This document shows, piece by piece, positions 10,874-21,921 of a stretch of DNA of 64,000 bases. Position numbers and translations under genes: made by a program. The DNA is from Taiwanofungus camphoratus (lineage: Eukaryota > Basidiomycota > Agaricomycetes > Polyporales > Taiwanofungaceae). The notes under the pieces are model-generated. The model was not told where the DNA came from. It did no database searches and saw nothing but the letters and a program-made list of their open reading frames with translations. Positions within the stretch are counted from its first letter, which is position 1. Each line of letters begins with the position of its first letter. The stretch spans positions 124,001 through 188,000 of the forward strand of contig CP021221.1 of NCBI GenBank assembly GCA_003999685.1, given 5' to 3'.

Positions 10874-12748
10874 TCACAACTCATCAGCAGGTCTCCCATG
10901 AACACCTCCTTTCGCTTTCTCTTGGCCTTCACTAGCGAGTTCGTCCAGCCATTTCCGGGAGATTTCGTTGAATTCTTTGGGGTTCTCGAGCTGGAGCCAG
11001 TGTGCACCGTATATGACCTGTGGAATATCAACGGTTCAGTCACGCCTGCCACGTAGAAGTTATAGAGATATTCTCCAACAGAAATAGAGAATTGATGCAA
11101 CTACATCATCTGGACCTTACCTCCGTAGTAAGGCTTGGCAGGTACTGCGCACTACCCATGAGCTTTGCTGCCTCAACCCAATCTGCTACGGGATCCTGCG
11201 TTGCCATTCGATACCTTGTTAGTCACATCCCACAGACAATTATGTGACACAAGAACCGCGGACGCACATATTTCGGCAAGATAGAAAGTACGGGCTGAGG
11301 TATCGTCAAGTTTCCCTGGGCATGAATGAAGTCCCATGAACCTCGCTGATTCTGTAGGTTCAGGAGAAGTAGTGGGTATCAGCAGCCATTTCGCGTGTCT
11401 GAATGGCAATGAAACGTACCTCAGGTGTATAGAACTGGAAGGCTATGAGTTGGAAACGCTATCAAATCAAGTAATCTTCATCGTAGATGAAAACGTACTA
11501 TTTTTGAAACCCTGAATACTATACTGCTCTACCCAATAGTCCTCTTCCTCCTGAGTGAAGAATGGAATAGGTGCAATCTGACATATCAGATCGAATTAGT
11601 GTTGTTGCTCTTAGAGCAGGAAAAATAGGTCCACAAGCCTCATCAATTGCTTTCCAGGCGTTCAAGAATGATGCCTTGTCTCGCAAGAATCCATCCGCAG
11701 TCGGGCTACTTATGCTTCGAAGCGTTCCGCGTAGTGTGCGGCGTATATCCGCATTGAGTTCCGCAGCAGCTAGGTCAGGTGTTTCTCCAAGGAAGATTTG
11801 GTATGAGAGGCTTGGGAAAGCAGGGACGAGAGCACTAGTGGGATGAAATGGGCCAGAGAAGGGGATGTACTGGGCGTCAGAAATCAACACATGAGCCTGA
11901 ATGCTAACACGGAGGACCATCCATAACGCACAGGGATAGCGCTACCGACGACCGCCTTAATCAAATCAGGTCTCTGACGCGCAGCCTGATAGCAAAGTTG
12001 CGTGCCCCAATCATGACTTTAAGAACATTCACATCAGTCAACTCCGTGTATACCAGATCGATGCCATACATCAGTTGGGATGGATAACTTACCCCATGCA
12101 GACGACACTCTGAACCCGTGCGTGCTCAAGGACGCAGGCGAGGTCGCCTACGATATCTGCCCAATTTCCAGATGCTTTCACGTCACCTGGATGTGTGGAG
12201 CTGCCAAACCCGCGGAGGTCAGGTACCATGAGATGGTAGTCATCCTGGGAGAACGGACAAAGAGTAAGTTCAGGGCATCATGTACGAGTATGGTCAAGGT
12301 GCAAATAAATGGCTGAACAACGGTTATGTGAATAATCACGGCTGCTCGCTCACAAGCACATCCCGGTAGCCTAACAGATGAGCGCATGAGCTTTCGAACC
12401 TAGCATTTACCTTGAATTCGTCTATCTGGAACTTCCAGCTATGCCAAAGACTAGGCCATCCATGTACCATCAAGATAGCACGCTCGGCCTCAGGGTTGAC
12501 GTCGGCATAGTCTGTCACCGCGTAAAGGCGACGTCGTTGCGTGAAACACGATCGAGCATGGCTTTACAAGAGGTCATTCACGTACGAATCTCGATATCCT
12601 TGACTTTGTCCGTAGCACGGTTGATTGCCTTGCACGTTGCAACCTTTTTGGGAAGGTCTCGCGGCCTGAAAGACACCTTGAGGCTTTCCTCCGCAAGCGC
12701 ACCAACTATGATTGAGCACAAAAGGGGCAGAAGGGCAAGACTTCGCAT
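10874..12748 (-). CDS. Secreted epoxide hydrolase, alpha/beta-hydrolase fold, 10 exons
   Basis: Model: complement(10874-11017, 11121-11195, 11268-11351, 11420-11442, 11499-11577, 11639-11869, 11932-12016, 12093-12244, 12411-12511, 12586-12748), 378 aa, all phases closing. A signal peptide is evident (MRSLALLPLLCSIIVGALA, cut before EE). Then HYADVNPEAE, the oxyanion-hole motif HGWP (71-74), the nucleophile elbow GHDWG with Asp141, a cap region, DPVADWVEAAK (acid region, from Asp307), and YGAHWLQLENP with the catalytic base His337. This is the epoxide-hydrolase-like hydrolase arrangement; haloalkane dehalogenase-type chemistry cannot be excluded by motif alone. Exon 7 is only 23 nt. The intron 11578-11638 needs a GC donor (gcttgt), the only splice that keeps the frame. 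It lies on the same strand as the peroxidase 3.3 kb away. Confidence 0.88.
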
Positions 12749-13314
12749 CCTAGGACCTTGCACCGCGATGGAAATCAGGAGTGAAGACGTTCGAGAGCGC
12801 CTAGTGCTGGTTGCATCAGGTGTCTTATGTATACCGGCGCAGGTCAGCTTCCGAAGCATGGACCGAGTATCCCATCAAGGCGAGCCCGTGGCTTCAGTCG
12901 CCCGTCAGTCTTGTTCAATCAGAAAAGACCTCCCGTCTGATTGGTCGAAAACATCAGTCATATCGCATGTTAGGTCCGTCTGCTAGTGTTCTGGTGCATC
13001 ACAAGGCATAATTCCATGTTGGGAAAGATTCCAAAACGAGACATTGTGGCGGTTAGCCGCTCGTGGTCTTTTGCACCTTCCAACCATGGCAAAGATAGTT
13101 GACCCTAGGTTACGCCTAGTCTCAATGTGTACTGCAAGCATTTTGTGGCTTTTGCGATGGAAGAATGAACCCCTCCGACTGCGTCTTCAGATAGTTTCAG
13201 ATGCTTACCGAAGTGCTGAGTCTCAATACTTTAGACTCCGCTCGAATGCAACAGACTTCAAAATTTCCGACGCAAATTCCTGTCTTCCGGTCACCGTACC
13301 CACTCTATTCCAAA
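12749..13314. promoter_or_regulatory. Shared upstream region of epoxide hydrolase and IMPDH genes
   Basis: 566 bp between two divergently transcribed starts. It contains an inverted CCAAT box (attgg near 12941). An alternative in-frame upstream ATG for IMPDH is at 13201, but the family-conserved N-terminus starts at 13315. No other gene is seen. Confidence 0.4.
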
Positions 13315-15286
13315 ATGCCCACCAAAACATACCTTGACCCGTCTACCGCACTCGAGCACTTGAAGGCTTATGAGCGGTCAGATGGCCTGGCTGTGGATGA
13401 GCTCATGAATTCCAAAGTTCACGGGGGTTTGACATATAACGACTTCCTCATGCTTCCTGGCAAGATCGACTTCGCTGCGCACGAAGTGAGTACGGAGAGC
13501 AAAGTCACCAGGAATGTGGTCATCAAAACACCGTTCATGAGTAGTCCGATGGACACCGTCACAGAGGGCGAGATGGCTATCTCTATGGCGGTGAGCTTTC
13601 ACCACCACACGCGCACGGCAACGTCTCCGACACTGTGTCCTTGTAGCTCCTTGGCGGTATTGGTGTCATTCACCACAACCAGTCGCCGCAGGAACAGGCC
13701 GCCATGGTGCGCAGAGTTAAGCGTCACGAGAATGGCTTCATCGCAGACCCGGTTGTCCTGTCTCCTTCGCATCGCGTAGAGCACGTCCTAGACGTCAAAG
13801 AGCGGCTTGGATTTGCTGGTGTCCCCATCACAGGTACATTCGGTCTCCTTCCCCCCCAACGTGATGATCCTTTTTTATTACCTTCGTTCTTCCGAGCCAA
13901 CGCGTTACACACGTGTGATGTGCGGATCCTTTTCACGTAATATTCCTGATTACCTGCGCGTTTCGTCCTGCACTTTCTCTGCAGATGCTAATGGGCCCAC
14001 ACAGACACCGGTGCACTTGGCGGCAAGTTGCTTGGCATTGTGACGAATCGGGACGTCCAGTTCCGTTCACCATCGACGCCGCTGTCAGAGGTGATGACCA
14101 CGGACCTGGTGACCGCACCTGAGGGCGTGACGCTGGAGGAGGCGAACGACATTCTGCGGGATTCGAAAAAAGGCAAGCTGCCCATCGTGGATAGTGCGGG
14201 CCGGCTGACGTCTCTGCTGGCGCGGTCGGACTTGCTGAAGAATCAAAACTACCCGCTGGCGTCAAAGTTGCCTGAGAGCAAGCAGCTGTATGCGGCGGCT
14301 GCTATCGGGACGCGGCCCGCAGACCGTGTGCGCTTGGAGATTCTGGTCGAGGCAGGGTTGGACATTGTTGTACTGGACTCATCGCAGGGCAACTCGATAT
14401 ACCAAATCGACATGATTCGGTGGATTAAGGAGACGTACCCGAAGCTCGAGGTGATCGCCGGGAATGTTGTCACGCGCGAACAGGCAGCGCAGCTCATCAT
14501 GGCAGGAGCGGATGCGCTACGCGTCGGCATGGGTTCTGGTTCCATTTGCATCACGCAAGAGGTGATGGCTGTTGGTCGTCCACAGGCGACGGCGGTCTAC
14601 GCAGTGGCTGAATTTGCAAGCAAATTCGGCGTACCCGTCATTGCAGATGGCGGGATCCAAAACGTTGGTCACATTGTCAAGGCGCTGGCGCTAGGTGCGG
14701 GCGCGGTCATGATGGGCGGCTTACTTGCGGGTACTACGGAAGCGCCGGGAGAGTACTTCTACCATGAGGGCAAGCGTGTCAAGGCTTACCGCGGCATGGG
14801 CAGTCTCGTACGTTCCTGATTATGCGTTCGTGCGGTGCATATTCATGTTTCTGTGCATTATGATAGGAGGCAATGGAGCAAGGGAAGCCCGTACCTCCCT
14901 CTATGAACGGTTCCAGTAGCAGTGCTTCCAAGAAGCCTACGACGCACGAGAATGCAGCGACAACACGCTACTTCTCCGAGGCGTCCGCTGTAAAGGTGGC
15001 GCAGGGTGTCTCAGGCGATGTCCAGGACAAGGGCTCTGTGAAGCAGTTCCTGCCATACCTCTATACCGGGCTGCAGCACTCGTTCCAGGATATTGGCGTC
15101 AAGAATGTGCAAGAGCTGCGAACTGGCGTGAAGGGCGGTAAAGTGCGCTTCGAGCTACGCACAGCGAGTGCACAGGTCGAGGGTGGTGTCCATGGGCTTA
15201 ACTCGTTAGTGTTCATCCCTTCGCTGCAATGGTCTCATTGACAAACTCCTTACAGGTATACGAAGAGACTTTTTGCTCAGGCTTGA
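13315..15286 (+). CDS. Inosine-5'-monophosphate dehydrogenase
   Basis: Model: 13315-13590, 13647-13833, 14005-14807, 14867-15204, 15256-15286; 544 aa. It oxidises IMP to XMP with NAD+, the rate-limiting step of guanine nucleotide synthesis, in the cytosol as a tetramer. Order: N-terminal barrel segment with [22 protein letters not shown] and GGIGVIHHN; two CBS domains (about 125-245, with [18 protein letters not shown]); then the second half of the barrel with [19 protein letters not shown] carrying the catalytic Cys336, PVIADGGIQ, and the flap region YRGMGSLEAM. Length is typical for fungal IMPDH (about 520-550 aa). The fifth exon is only 31 nt and encodes the C-terminus YTKRLFAQA. The start [16 protein letters not shown] matches the family N-terminus better than the upstream ATG at 13201. 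Confidence 0.96.
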
Positions 15287-15633
15287 GATTGGGCTGGTAC
15301 AGAATAGTATTGTCAATTGCTTGGGTTACGGTTATGTATCGATAGTGTTTAAATCCGCATTTTCATGTGTTTAGGGCATAGCAATCTGGTTTCTTTCTTG
15401 AACCAATGTGTGGTAGGAGGGTTTCGACGTTAACTAATACTCAACTCGAAACGTGCCGCGCTTTCAACGCTGGTTTCTTGTTCATGTGAACGTCAAAATA
15501 CAATTGTTACTTCGCAAAACTCGTATCAAGCGCTGATAGTACAAACACTACAAGGAAAAGGTATGTGGACGGGTATGAACAACAATGAATGTCTCTGCAC
15601 GAACGGTCCAAAGTCATAATCGTGAAGATGCAA
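15287..15633. other. Convergent 3' intergenic region
   Basis: 347 bp between the stop codons of IMPDH (plus strand) and the first ISG12-like gene (minus strand). It should hold both transcript ends. No gene is seen. Confidence 0.4.
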
Positions 15634-16069
15634 CTAGAACCCGAGCCGAATCCATATCCTGGCGCAAAATGTGCGAATTCGGTTGAACATTGTGGAACAG
15701 AACCGGGCAATTTTGTGTCTGTATTTCCGAGCCGTATGGAGCCCAATGGCAATGAGGATCCCGAACACTGCCGCCAAAAGGTATGCTGAGACAGGCAAAG
15801 CCGCACCCATTGCGACCGCTTGTGCACTCGCAAAGTCACTGCCTACGACGACATTCCCAACGGCAGATTGCACCGCAACTGCAAATGTGCCTGCAATTGG
15901 AGTCATCGCGTCAGGAGGAAAATGTAAAAGATGGTGATGAACGGTCTTGACCTGCCACAGGTCCGATTGAAGAGAAACCGGCGGCAAGCCCCAATACTGC
16001 TGGTGCAAGCGGCTTAGCCAAAGCCGCTGTTGTGATACCTCCCATGGCTGGGGCTGTATAGACACCCAT
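15634..16069 (-). CDS. ISG12 (IFI6/IFI27-like) family membrane protein without RING finger
   Basis: Model: complement(15634-15890, 15952-16069), 124 aa, one 61 nt intron in phase 1 at a Gly codon. The start ATG at 16069 is preceded by an in-frame TAA. The protein is almost wholly small hydrophobic residues: PLAPAVLGLAAGFSSIGPVAG, then AVQSAVGNVVVGSDFASAQ and VAMGAALPVSAYLLAAV, matching the ISG12 domain (repeated glycine/alanine helices, SxQSxGxxG core). It ends in a strongly basic tail (ARKYRHKIARF...RIWIRLGF). In animals this family lives in mitochondrial, ER or nuclear membranes and modulates cell death and innate immunity; the fungal role is unknown. It differs from its two neighbours in having no RING domain; I looked upstream for one and found none. 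Confidence 0.75.
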
Positions 16070-17289
16070 GGTTTAACGAGTTTCAGTATTGAAAGGCACT
16101 CGAGGATGTAATGCGATGAAGAATTTGGGGCTCGTTCAAGTTCAGGCGTCTTATAAGTGCGAAGTCCCTTGCCATGACGGGTGCGATGCTGCGCACCATG
16201 CGGTATAACACGCAGGATCACGAAAAAAGGTTCTGAGACAACTTGTACCCATGGACCTACTAGTACGTCGCGCTGCACACTGCGAGTGGCTCCGCATCGA
16301 CCAATGTTACAGAAGAATTTTTGCAAAATTTGAGCGATTTGTAACTCCAACAGGGTAAGTAACTTCCATCCAAGCGGTTAGATCTTAAATAGAATGCGTG
16401 TAAATCGAGTATGTGAGCTACCCATGCGTGTGATGGGACAGAGAACGTGTTGTAGACCGACTATTGCAAACTGAGAATTGTGATGAGGATGTCATAGACG
16501 TCAACAAGTCTGAAAAGGAAAAGAACTCAGCTCTCCAGTGGTACATTCATTCTTTTAAAAGACAATGTAACCATCAAATGAAGAGAGGAATTATTGCATT
16601 CGATTCACCAAGTCCAAAGTACCACGGTGACTCATTGAACTGGCATTTTGCAACAAGGACGTCTTCTAAATTAGTTATGTGCAGTGGACTGATGAGACTG
16701 GGGTCAAGGCATATAACCTCCCTGTGCACAGGCTTTGTTCCCCGATGTATACCAGGCATTGTAGTACTGTGAAAATGCAGAAGTATGACCGCTCTGAGAG
16801 AATTGGTGCTTCAGCCTGTTCAAGCACATCGTCATTCTAAATAGACCTTGACAACTTTCCGGTAGACTTCTACGCTGTCCACGTGATCATGAGTTGACCA
16901 CAGTTTGGTCATTCTACTTTAGCTTGACTTTAGCAGTCACTTCTAACCGATGCAACTTCTTGATAATGGTGCTCAGTTCACTGCTCCGATTGTACGTGAC
17001 TTGTTCCACTCGCTCAAGAATCCAGGATTTTTCAAATATGAGACAACCTACATCCTCGTCCAGCGCCCACTGTTCGGGTCCGCGCGAAAAGTAAAGCTGT
17101 GTTTACAACTCTTCTGTATGACTGGTCCCATGCTTCTACCACATGCTCGTCTGCTTCTGTTGTACTTATGCGGATAGCTACATCAGTATCCAAGTCTTGG
17201 TCAAAATCCAGACCATAGACTGTGGCGTTCCCCAGTTTACCTCTCAATCAATAGCATCGACCTCCTCTCAACACTCTCATACGCATATC
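16070..17289. other. Divergent intergenic region between two ISG12-like genes
   Basis: 1.2 kb between the starts of the minus-strand and plus-strand ISG12-like genes; presumably two promoters. Open frames such as 16464-16772 show no recognisable domain. Confidence 0.35.
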
Positions 17290-17932
17290 ATGATATTGCC
17301 AGACCCTCCGCCAAAATACACACTTGAAGAGTCTAGCACATCGGTGCCCGTATGCTCCATCTGTAACAAGCCAATGCAAAATGGCATCCAGGGATTCGAT
17401 GGATGCAGCCACAGATATCATGCTGAATGCCTCATCCAAAAGGCAGGCCGCTGTCCCGCGTGCAGGTGAGCACACACCGCTCGGTCCTGCATGTAGCAAA
17501 GTGTAAGGGACTTGCTTTATCAGACCTAATGACCCAAATTGGACTCAAGTCGCACTATATGCCGGTGGTGCTGTTGCAGGAGCGGCTCTGGCACCCGTCG
17601 TTGCGCCTATAGCCTTGGGCGCCGTAGGATTCGGTGCATCAGGCGTCGTCGGCGGTCAGTATCTTGACGCTGCTGTATATGACGAGCCTACTGAATTCTT
17701 GACAGGCTCTTTGGCAGCTCTCATCCAGGGCGGGATCGGCAACGTAGCAGCTGGTTCGCTGTTCGCGATTTGCCAGAGCATCGGGGCAGGCGGCGCGCTA
17801 CCTGTCCTCGGGTACGTCGCCGGGGCGGGGTTAGGCGTCGCCGCTACTGCTGCTGCTGGGCAAGCAGGAGGCACGGAGAACGATGAACGCGATACGAATG
17901 ACGACGCAGAACGAAAGAATAATGAACAGTGA
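17290..17932 (+). CDS. RING-H2 finger fused to ISG12 (IFI6/IFI27-like) domain
   Basis: Model: 17290-17465, 17524-17654, 17706-17932; 177 aa, introns of 58 and 51 nt. The N-terminal RING-H2 has the spacing Cys22-x2-Cys25-x13-Cys39-x-His41-x2-His44-x2-Cys47-x7-Cys55-x2-Cys58 (CSIC ... GCSHRYHAEC ... RCPAC). A short linker (PNDPNWTQVALY) leads into the ISG12 region: GGAVAGAALAPVVAPIALG, a glycine-rich VVGGSLAALIQGG, then NVAAGSLFAICQSIGAGGAL. The tail is acidic and charged (NDERDTNDDAERKNNEQ). RING-H2 fingers recruit E2 enzymes, so this may be a small membrane-anchored ubiquitin ligase. That is inference from architecture. The second intron falls at the same Gly codon and phase as in both neighbouring paralogues, which supports the model. 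Confidence 0.82.
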
Positions 17933-18654
17933 TCGTCTATCGTACAGCATTCTCTGATCTTGACTGAAGATGCCATCCGTGTATGCTTAAGAGTCTCCAA
18001 TGTTTCACTACTCACGAAAGATTAATATGATGATTTGTGTTGCACAATGTACGAGGTGCGACAAATGCAGGAGTTATGCAACAAAATAGACTTGTGATCA
18101 ACACTAATGCCCTATCGATATCTGAACAAGGACGCTCGATGTCAACGCACGGCTGGGGTACATTGAAACAAGTTCTCGGCAAAGGGACCTAGCTTTCGAC
18201 GTTCGGTGGTTGCAGCCATAAGATTACCCACAACCGCGCCATGTAATACTACCTACCTACCTACCGATGACAGCGCTACCAATCAATGGGGCAGGATGCA
18301 AGGACGCAAACCGAGATTATACCTCACGCTGCGACGCACTGATAAGTTCGAAGGCAGGTCCCGCGGTAGCGCCTCCGAGGCCAGTTTATATAGCAGCGCC
18401 ATTCCTCTAGAGCATCCAGTATATCTAAGAGAAGGCGGGATATGCTTCCCTTCGAGCCGATTCTGCTGCAAATGGACACTGCGAACCGTATTAGGGAATG
18501 AAGCTGGATGGGCAAGAAAATGGATATTGTATATTAAAATGACAGCGTCAGATACAACGTCAGTACAAATACAGCGGCATGCAACTAGAAACCAAGAAAG
18601 TTGGACTTCATGGAAAAGCGGGATCTAGACCTGAGTCCAATCTATACAACGCTC
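17933..18654. other. Convergent intergenic region between two RING-ISG12 genes
   Basis: 722 bp between the 3' ends of the plus-strand and minus-strand RING-ISG12 genes. Open frames such as 18206-18628 plus show no domain. A short (ctac)n-like run, cctacctacctacc, lies near 18251. Confidence 0.35.
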
Positions 18655-19281
18655 TCAGCGCTGCTGTACATGCTGAGACACGCCCTTGCCTTCGTCCGAG
18701 TTTCGCGAGACTCCATACTCATGTCCACTGTGGGTCTCCGCTACAATACCAGCAGCGGCACCGCCCACTGCCGCGCCTGCTGCATAGCCTATGGCGGGCA
18801 GATGGCCGCCCATGGCGATGCTCTGGCAGAGAGCGAAGAGCGAGCCAGCAGCGACATTTCCTATGTGGCTGTGGAGTATGGCCGCGAGAGATCCTGTGCG
18901 ATCGTCGCGTCAGTAAAACGAACGTAGTGGCGGGAAAGAAAGTGACCTGCGACTGGGCCCGCCGCGCTGAAGCCGACGAAGCCAAGTGCCGTTGTCGCAA
19001 CGATGGGAGCTAAGAATGCTCCAACGGCCGCACCGCCTGTGTACATTACGACCTTTTTCCCAATTTCAATGGCCCTAACAAGCGCACGAGGACAAGTTCG
19101 TCAGCGGTGAAGTTGGACAAGCAATGATGGACGCTCACTGGCACAATGGGCATCGCTTGGTCGTCCGCCGGAGGCAGTAGACGTGAAAAACGTGTGAGCA
19201 TCCAAAATTCCTGACCCTGCGGTCGTCTGGCGGGCCATAATGAAGTTGGTTGTTGCAGATATCGCATCTATCTGACGGCAT
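18655..19281 (-). CDS. RING-H2 finger fused to ISG12 (IFI6/IFI27-like) domain, second copy
   Basis: Model: complement(18655-18893, 18947-19074, 19139-19281), 169 aa. It starts MPSDRCDICNN. RING-H2 ligands are Cys6-x2-Cys9-x18-Cys28-x-His30-x2-His33-x2-Cys36-x7-Cys44-x2-Cys47 (CDIC ... GCSHVFHVYC ... RCPLC), with the same spacing after the first loop as the neighbour. Then AIEIGKKVVMYTGGAAVGAF and the ISG12 region (TTALGFVGFSAAGPVAG, SLAAILHSHIGNVAAGSL, ALCQSIAMGGHLPAIG). The tail is hydrophilic and ends VSQHVQQR. The RING is invisible unless the first exon is read in its own frame and spliced CA|GG, which closes the frame exactly. Intron positions match the paralogue at 17290 (one right after the RING, one in the Gly codon). 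Probable integral membrane protein with E3 ligase potential. Confidence 0.8.
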
Positions 19282-21921
19282 GACTGTATGCCAACCGGCG
19301 AGTGTTGCAGTAGCAGTCAGAGTACAGAAGGCATATGTACTGGCTAAACGTCAAGTAAATGAACTCGTCTGGTTACGCAGTCGAAAAGGGGAGGTCCGAA
19401 TGGGAGAATTCTAAAGAATACGGCATCCCAAAGCTCAAAGCAGAGGCGCCACTACCATTCGTAGGAAGGGTGAGAGCGACAAGCCGAAGAGAACGACGTC
19501 GAGCAGGAACGTGCCCAAGTTGAGTTCCTGGCAGTTTGGATCATTGCGAGATAGTCAATATCAAGTTGCCCGAAACAGGTGAGAAGGCGCCCCGGTCAGT
19601 AGCTAAACAAGCAATATGTAGCGTTTATATGCTTGCGCAGCAGAAAGTGTAGACTTTGTGGCTTTGGGGGGCACATCTCCAGTTTGCCGCAGATGCGGGT
19701 GGCGTACTTGCAAGCGAAATAATACGGTACCTTTGGCATGGAATATCGGGAAAGGGTTTCAACGGAAGCCTGATTGAAGTCGGAGAAACAAACTTGAAGA
19801 TGAGGAGCTTCCTTATCTGGGGGGATTAGCTAATTCGACTCGGCTGTGTCCGAAACGCCGCGGCCTGGCTGGATTCCAGCCAATTGGCGACTAGTACATT
19901 TGGTCCCGCTCTACCTTGGAGTTTCTCTGTCAGAACCACCTCTTTCTGCGGCCTGATTCACACCATCGTTTTCACCCTGCTATCTTGTTCAGCAACCTGA
20001 TAAACGAGTCGCAGATAAAAGACATAGCGTCCAGGTTGCAGTAAGATCCACCTGTGCATGTATGCACGTCTTCTGTCCTCTTCATGCGTACGTGAACATC
20101 AAGTGTTTCTATCCGAGATATGAGAGCCGGATGGATAACACACATACCCTGCATTTGCTGCACGTTTAACGTCCACTCTCAGGTTGTCCCATCTGTGTTG
20201 AATGGAGGAGCATCTTTTGGATCACTTGATTGAGGAGGTGAGATGTGTAAGGCAAACTCTTTTCTATCAGCTGGCTTCCAGCCGACGTCTGACATCCAGA
20301 ACTTTTTTTCCTAACTAGTTGATGCGTCTGTGATTTTGTTTACTCTTCCGGTGATACGCCTTCTGGGTAAGTGAGCATATACGGATGGGGTATCGTTGGT
20401 GCTTGTAGCGTCTGCTCGCATGACGTACTCGCATGCGTTCATCTATGTATCTGGTGCGATTTAACATGGGCCTGGAAGTTCATTCTAGGCTCTATTGTGA
20501 ATGCGTGAGTCGATCAGCACCCTGGTGTCTTACAGTCTTTCTAGGCTTGACGCGTCCATCGACTCGATACGCTGTTTTGGTACGTGCGTCATTTGTACAG
20601 CGGGAAGTGACCTCATCTCATCTGGCTCTACGACAGGGCGCCCCGTTTTCGGTTGCTATTCGCTGCAAGGGCGGGGTGACGCACCTCGCACCATCGTGGA
20701 AGCTGTGTCTCGTTGCTTGTGACTGCTCAGTCATGAGCAAGGAGACACAGGTTTCAAGTCTGCGTCGCATGGTGAGTCCTATGGTAGGGCGGTTTGAGGA
20801 CATGTAGCCTGTGATCCCAATAGGTTGGCAGTCCGTTGGCGGCGCAGTCTCTTCCTTTGACTTCACACGGCTTGTCAGCTTGCGAGGCCGGGCCACCTTG
20901 TACTCATGATGTCTGCTTGTATGCTGCGTTCCGACTAAACAGTAGGATCCAAGTTACAAAGTTTCGAGTGTTGGTCAAGTTTCTGTTCACTTCTTGGCCT
21001 GCGGTCTACGTGGTCATCAGATCTCGCGCAAACACAAACACAAGTACAAGCCTCGGGATCAGCATTTCAGCGCTATCGTGGCGCGATCTTGTGCGAGACG
21101 TCTGACCCGAGCTATCTCCTTTCGGACTTCGCCACCGCTCGCCCGTCGGTGCTTTGCATAGAATCCGCTGGCACACGTAATTCGCGCGGCCGCAACGACG
21201 CAGGCATGATCTCATACGTTCTGCTTCCACAGGTGAGCACCTCTATTCCGGCCATTGTTCGCTTCAGGCCTTTCTAGAAGCTATGCGACCTCGTCTTTCA
21301 GGCCCATGTGGACCGTGCTGGCCGTGGACTCTCGGATGGCGCTATACGAGGGCTTGGTCATCGCAGTCCGTGGTCCTGCTATTGACTTTAGGTACGTCAC
21401 TACTTCGAGACGTGCACGCAAGATACAGTGGCGCGCTGCGCAGAGCCGATGCGACGCATTTCTTGGTCACTTTGATCTTGTCCTTCGAATATCACACCAG
21501 AGACTGTCTATTCGGGTGCTTTTACTCTGCAACACTTCTTCGATGGCCCGATATGGGCCAAGAAGTGGCAGAGTCCCGGGACTCGCTTCCAGTTGCCGGT
21601 TCACATCTATCGTCAGCAATTTTCTATAATCTGAAGTCGTGACCACCGGCCACAGGCATCATGACTGAAGACCCTGAGTAATGCATTTGTGTCAATGTGG
21701 CATATCCTATAATACACTGTGGGGTATCACATTACACTCCCGCCGCGGTACACTAATCGTCCTGCTGTCCGTGGTCATTAACTCCTCGTCCCCGATACTG
21801 TACTTCGCCATCGAAGTGGCAGGCGCTAACGATGATATACAAATACAGATACACATGCGGTCGGGGATGCAACATGATATGCTGTGCATTGGCGAGATTT
21901 TGTGCTTCGAGCGTCAGGTCT
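19282..21921. other. 2.6 kb without a resolved gene
   Basis: I could not build a convincing gene. On the plus strand around 20410-20720 short open segments with splice-like borders can be chained (one reads IWCDLTWAWKFILGSIVNA, with aromatic and hydrophobic character), so a decayed or unusual multi-exon membrane-protein gene is possible. No family is recognised, and several joins need arbitrary choices. No repeat or RNA gene is seen. Confidence 0.3.

Noticed and set aside
15634-16350. 238-codon continuous reading of the first ISG12-like gene
   Set aside because: It reads through the intron and upstream region; the spliced 124 aa form matches the paralogues and has an in-frame stop before its ATG.
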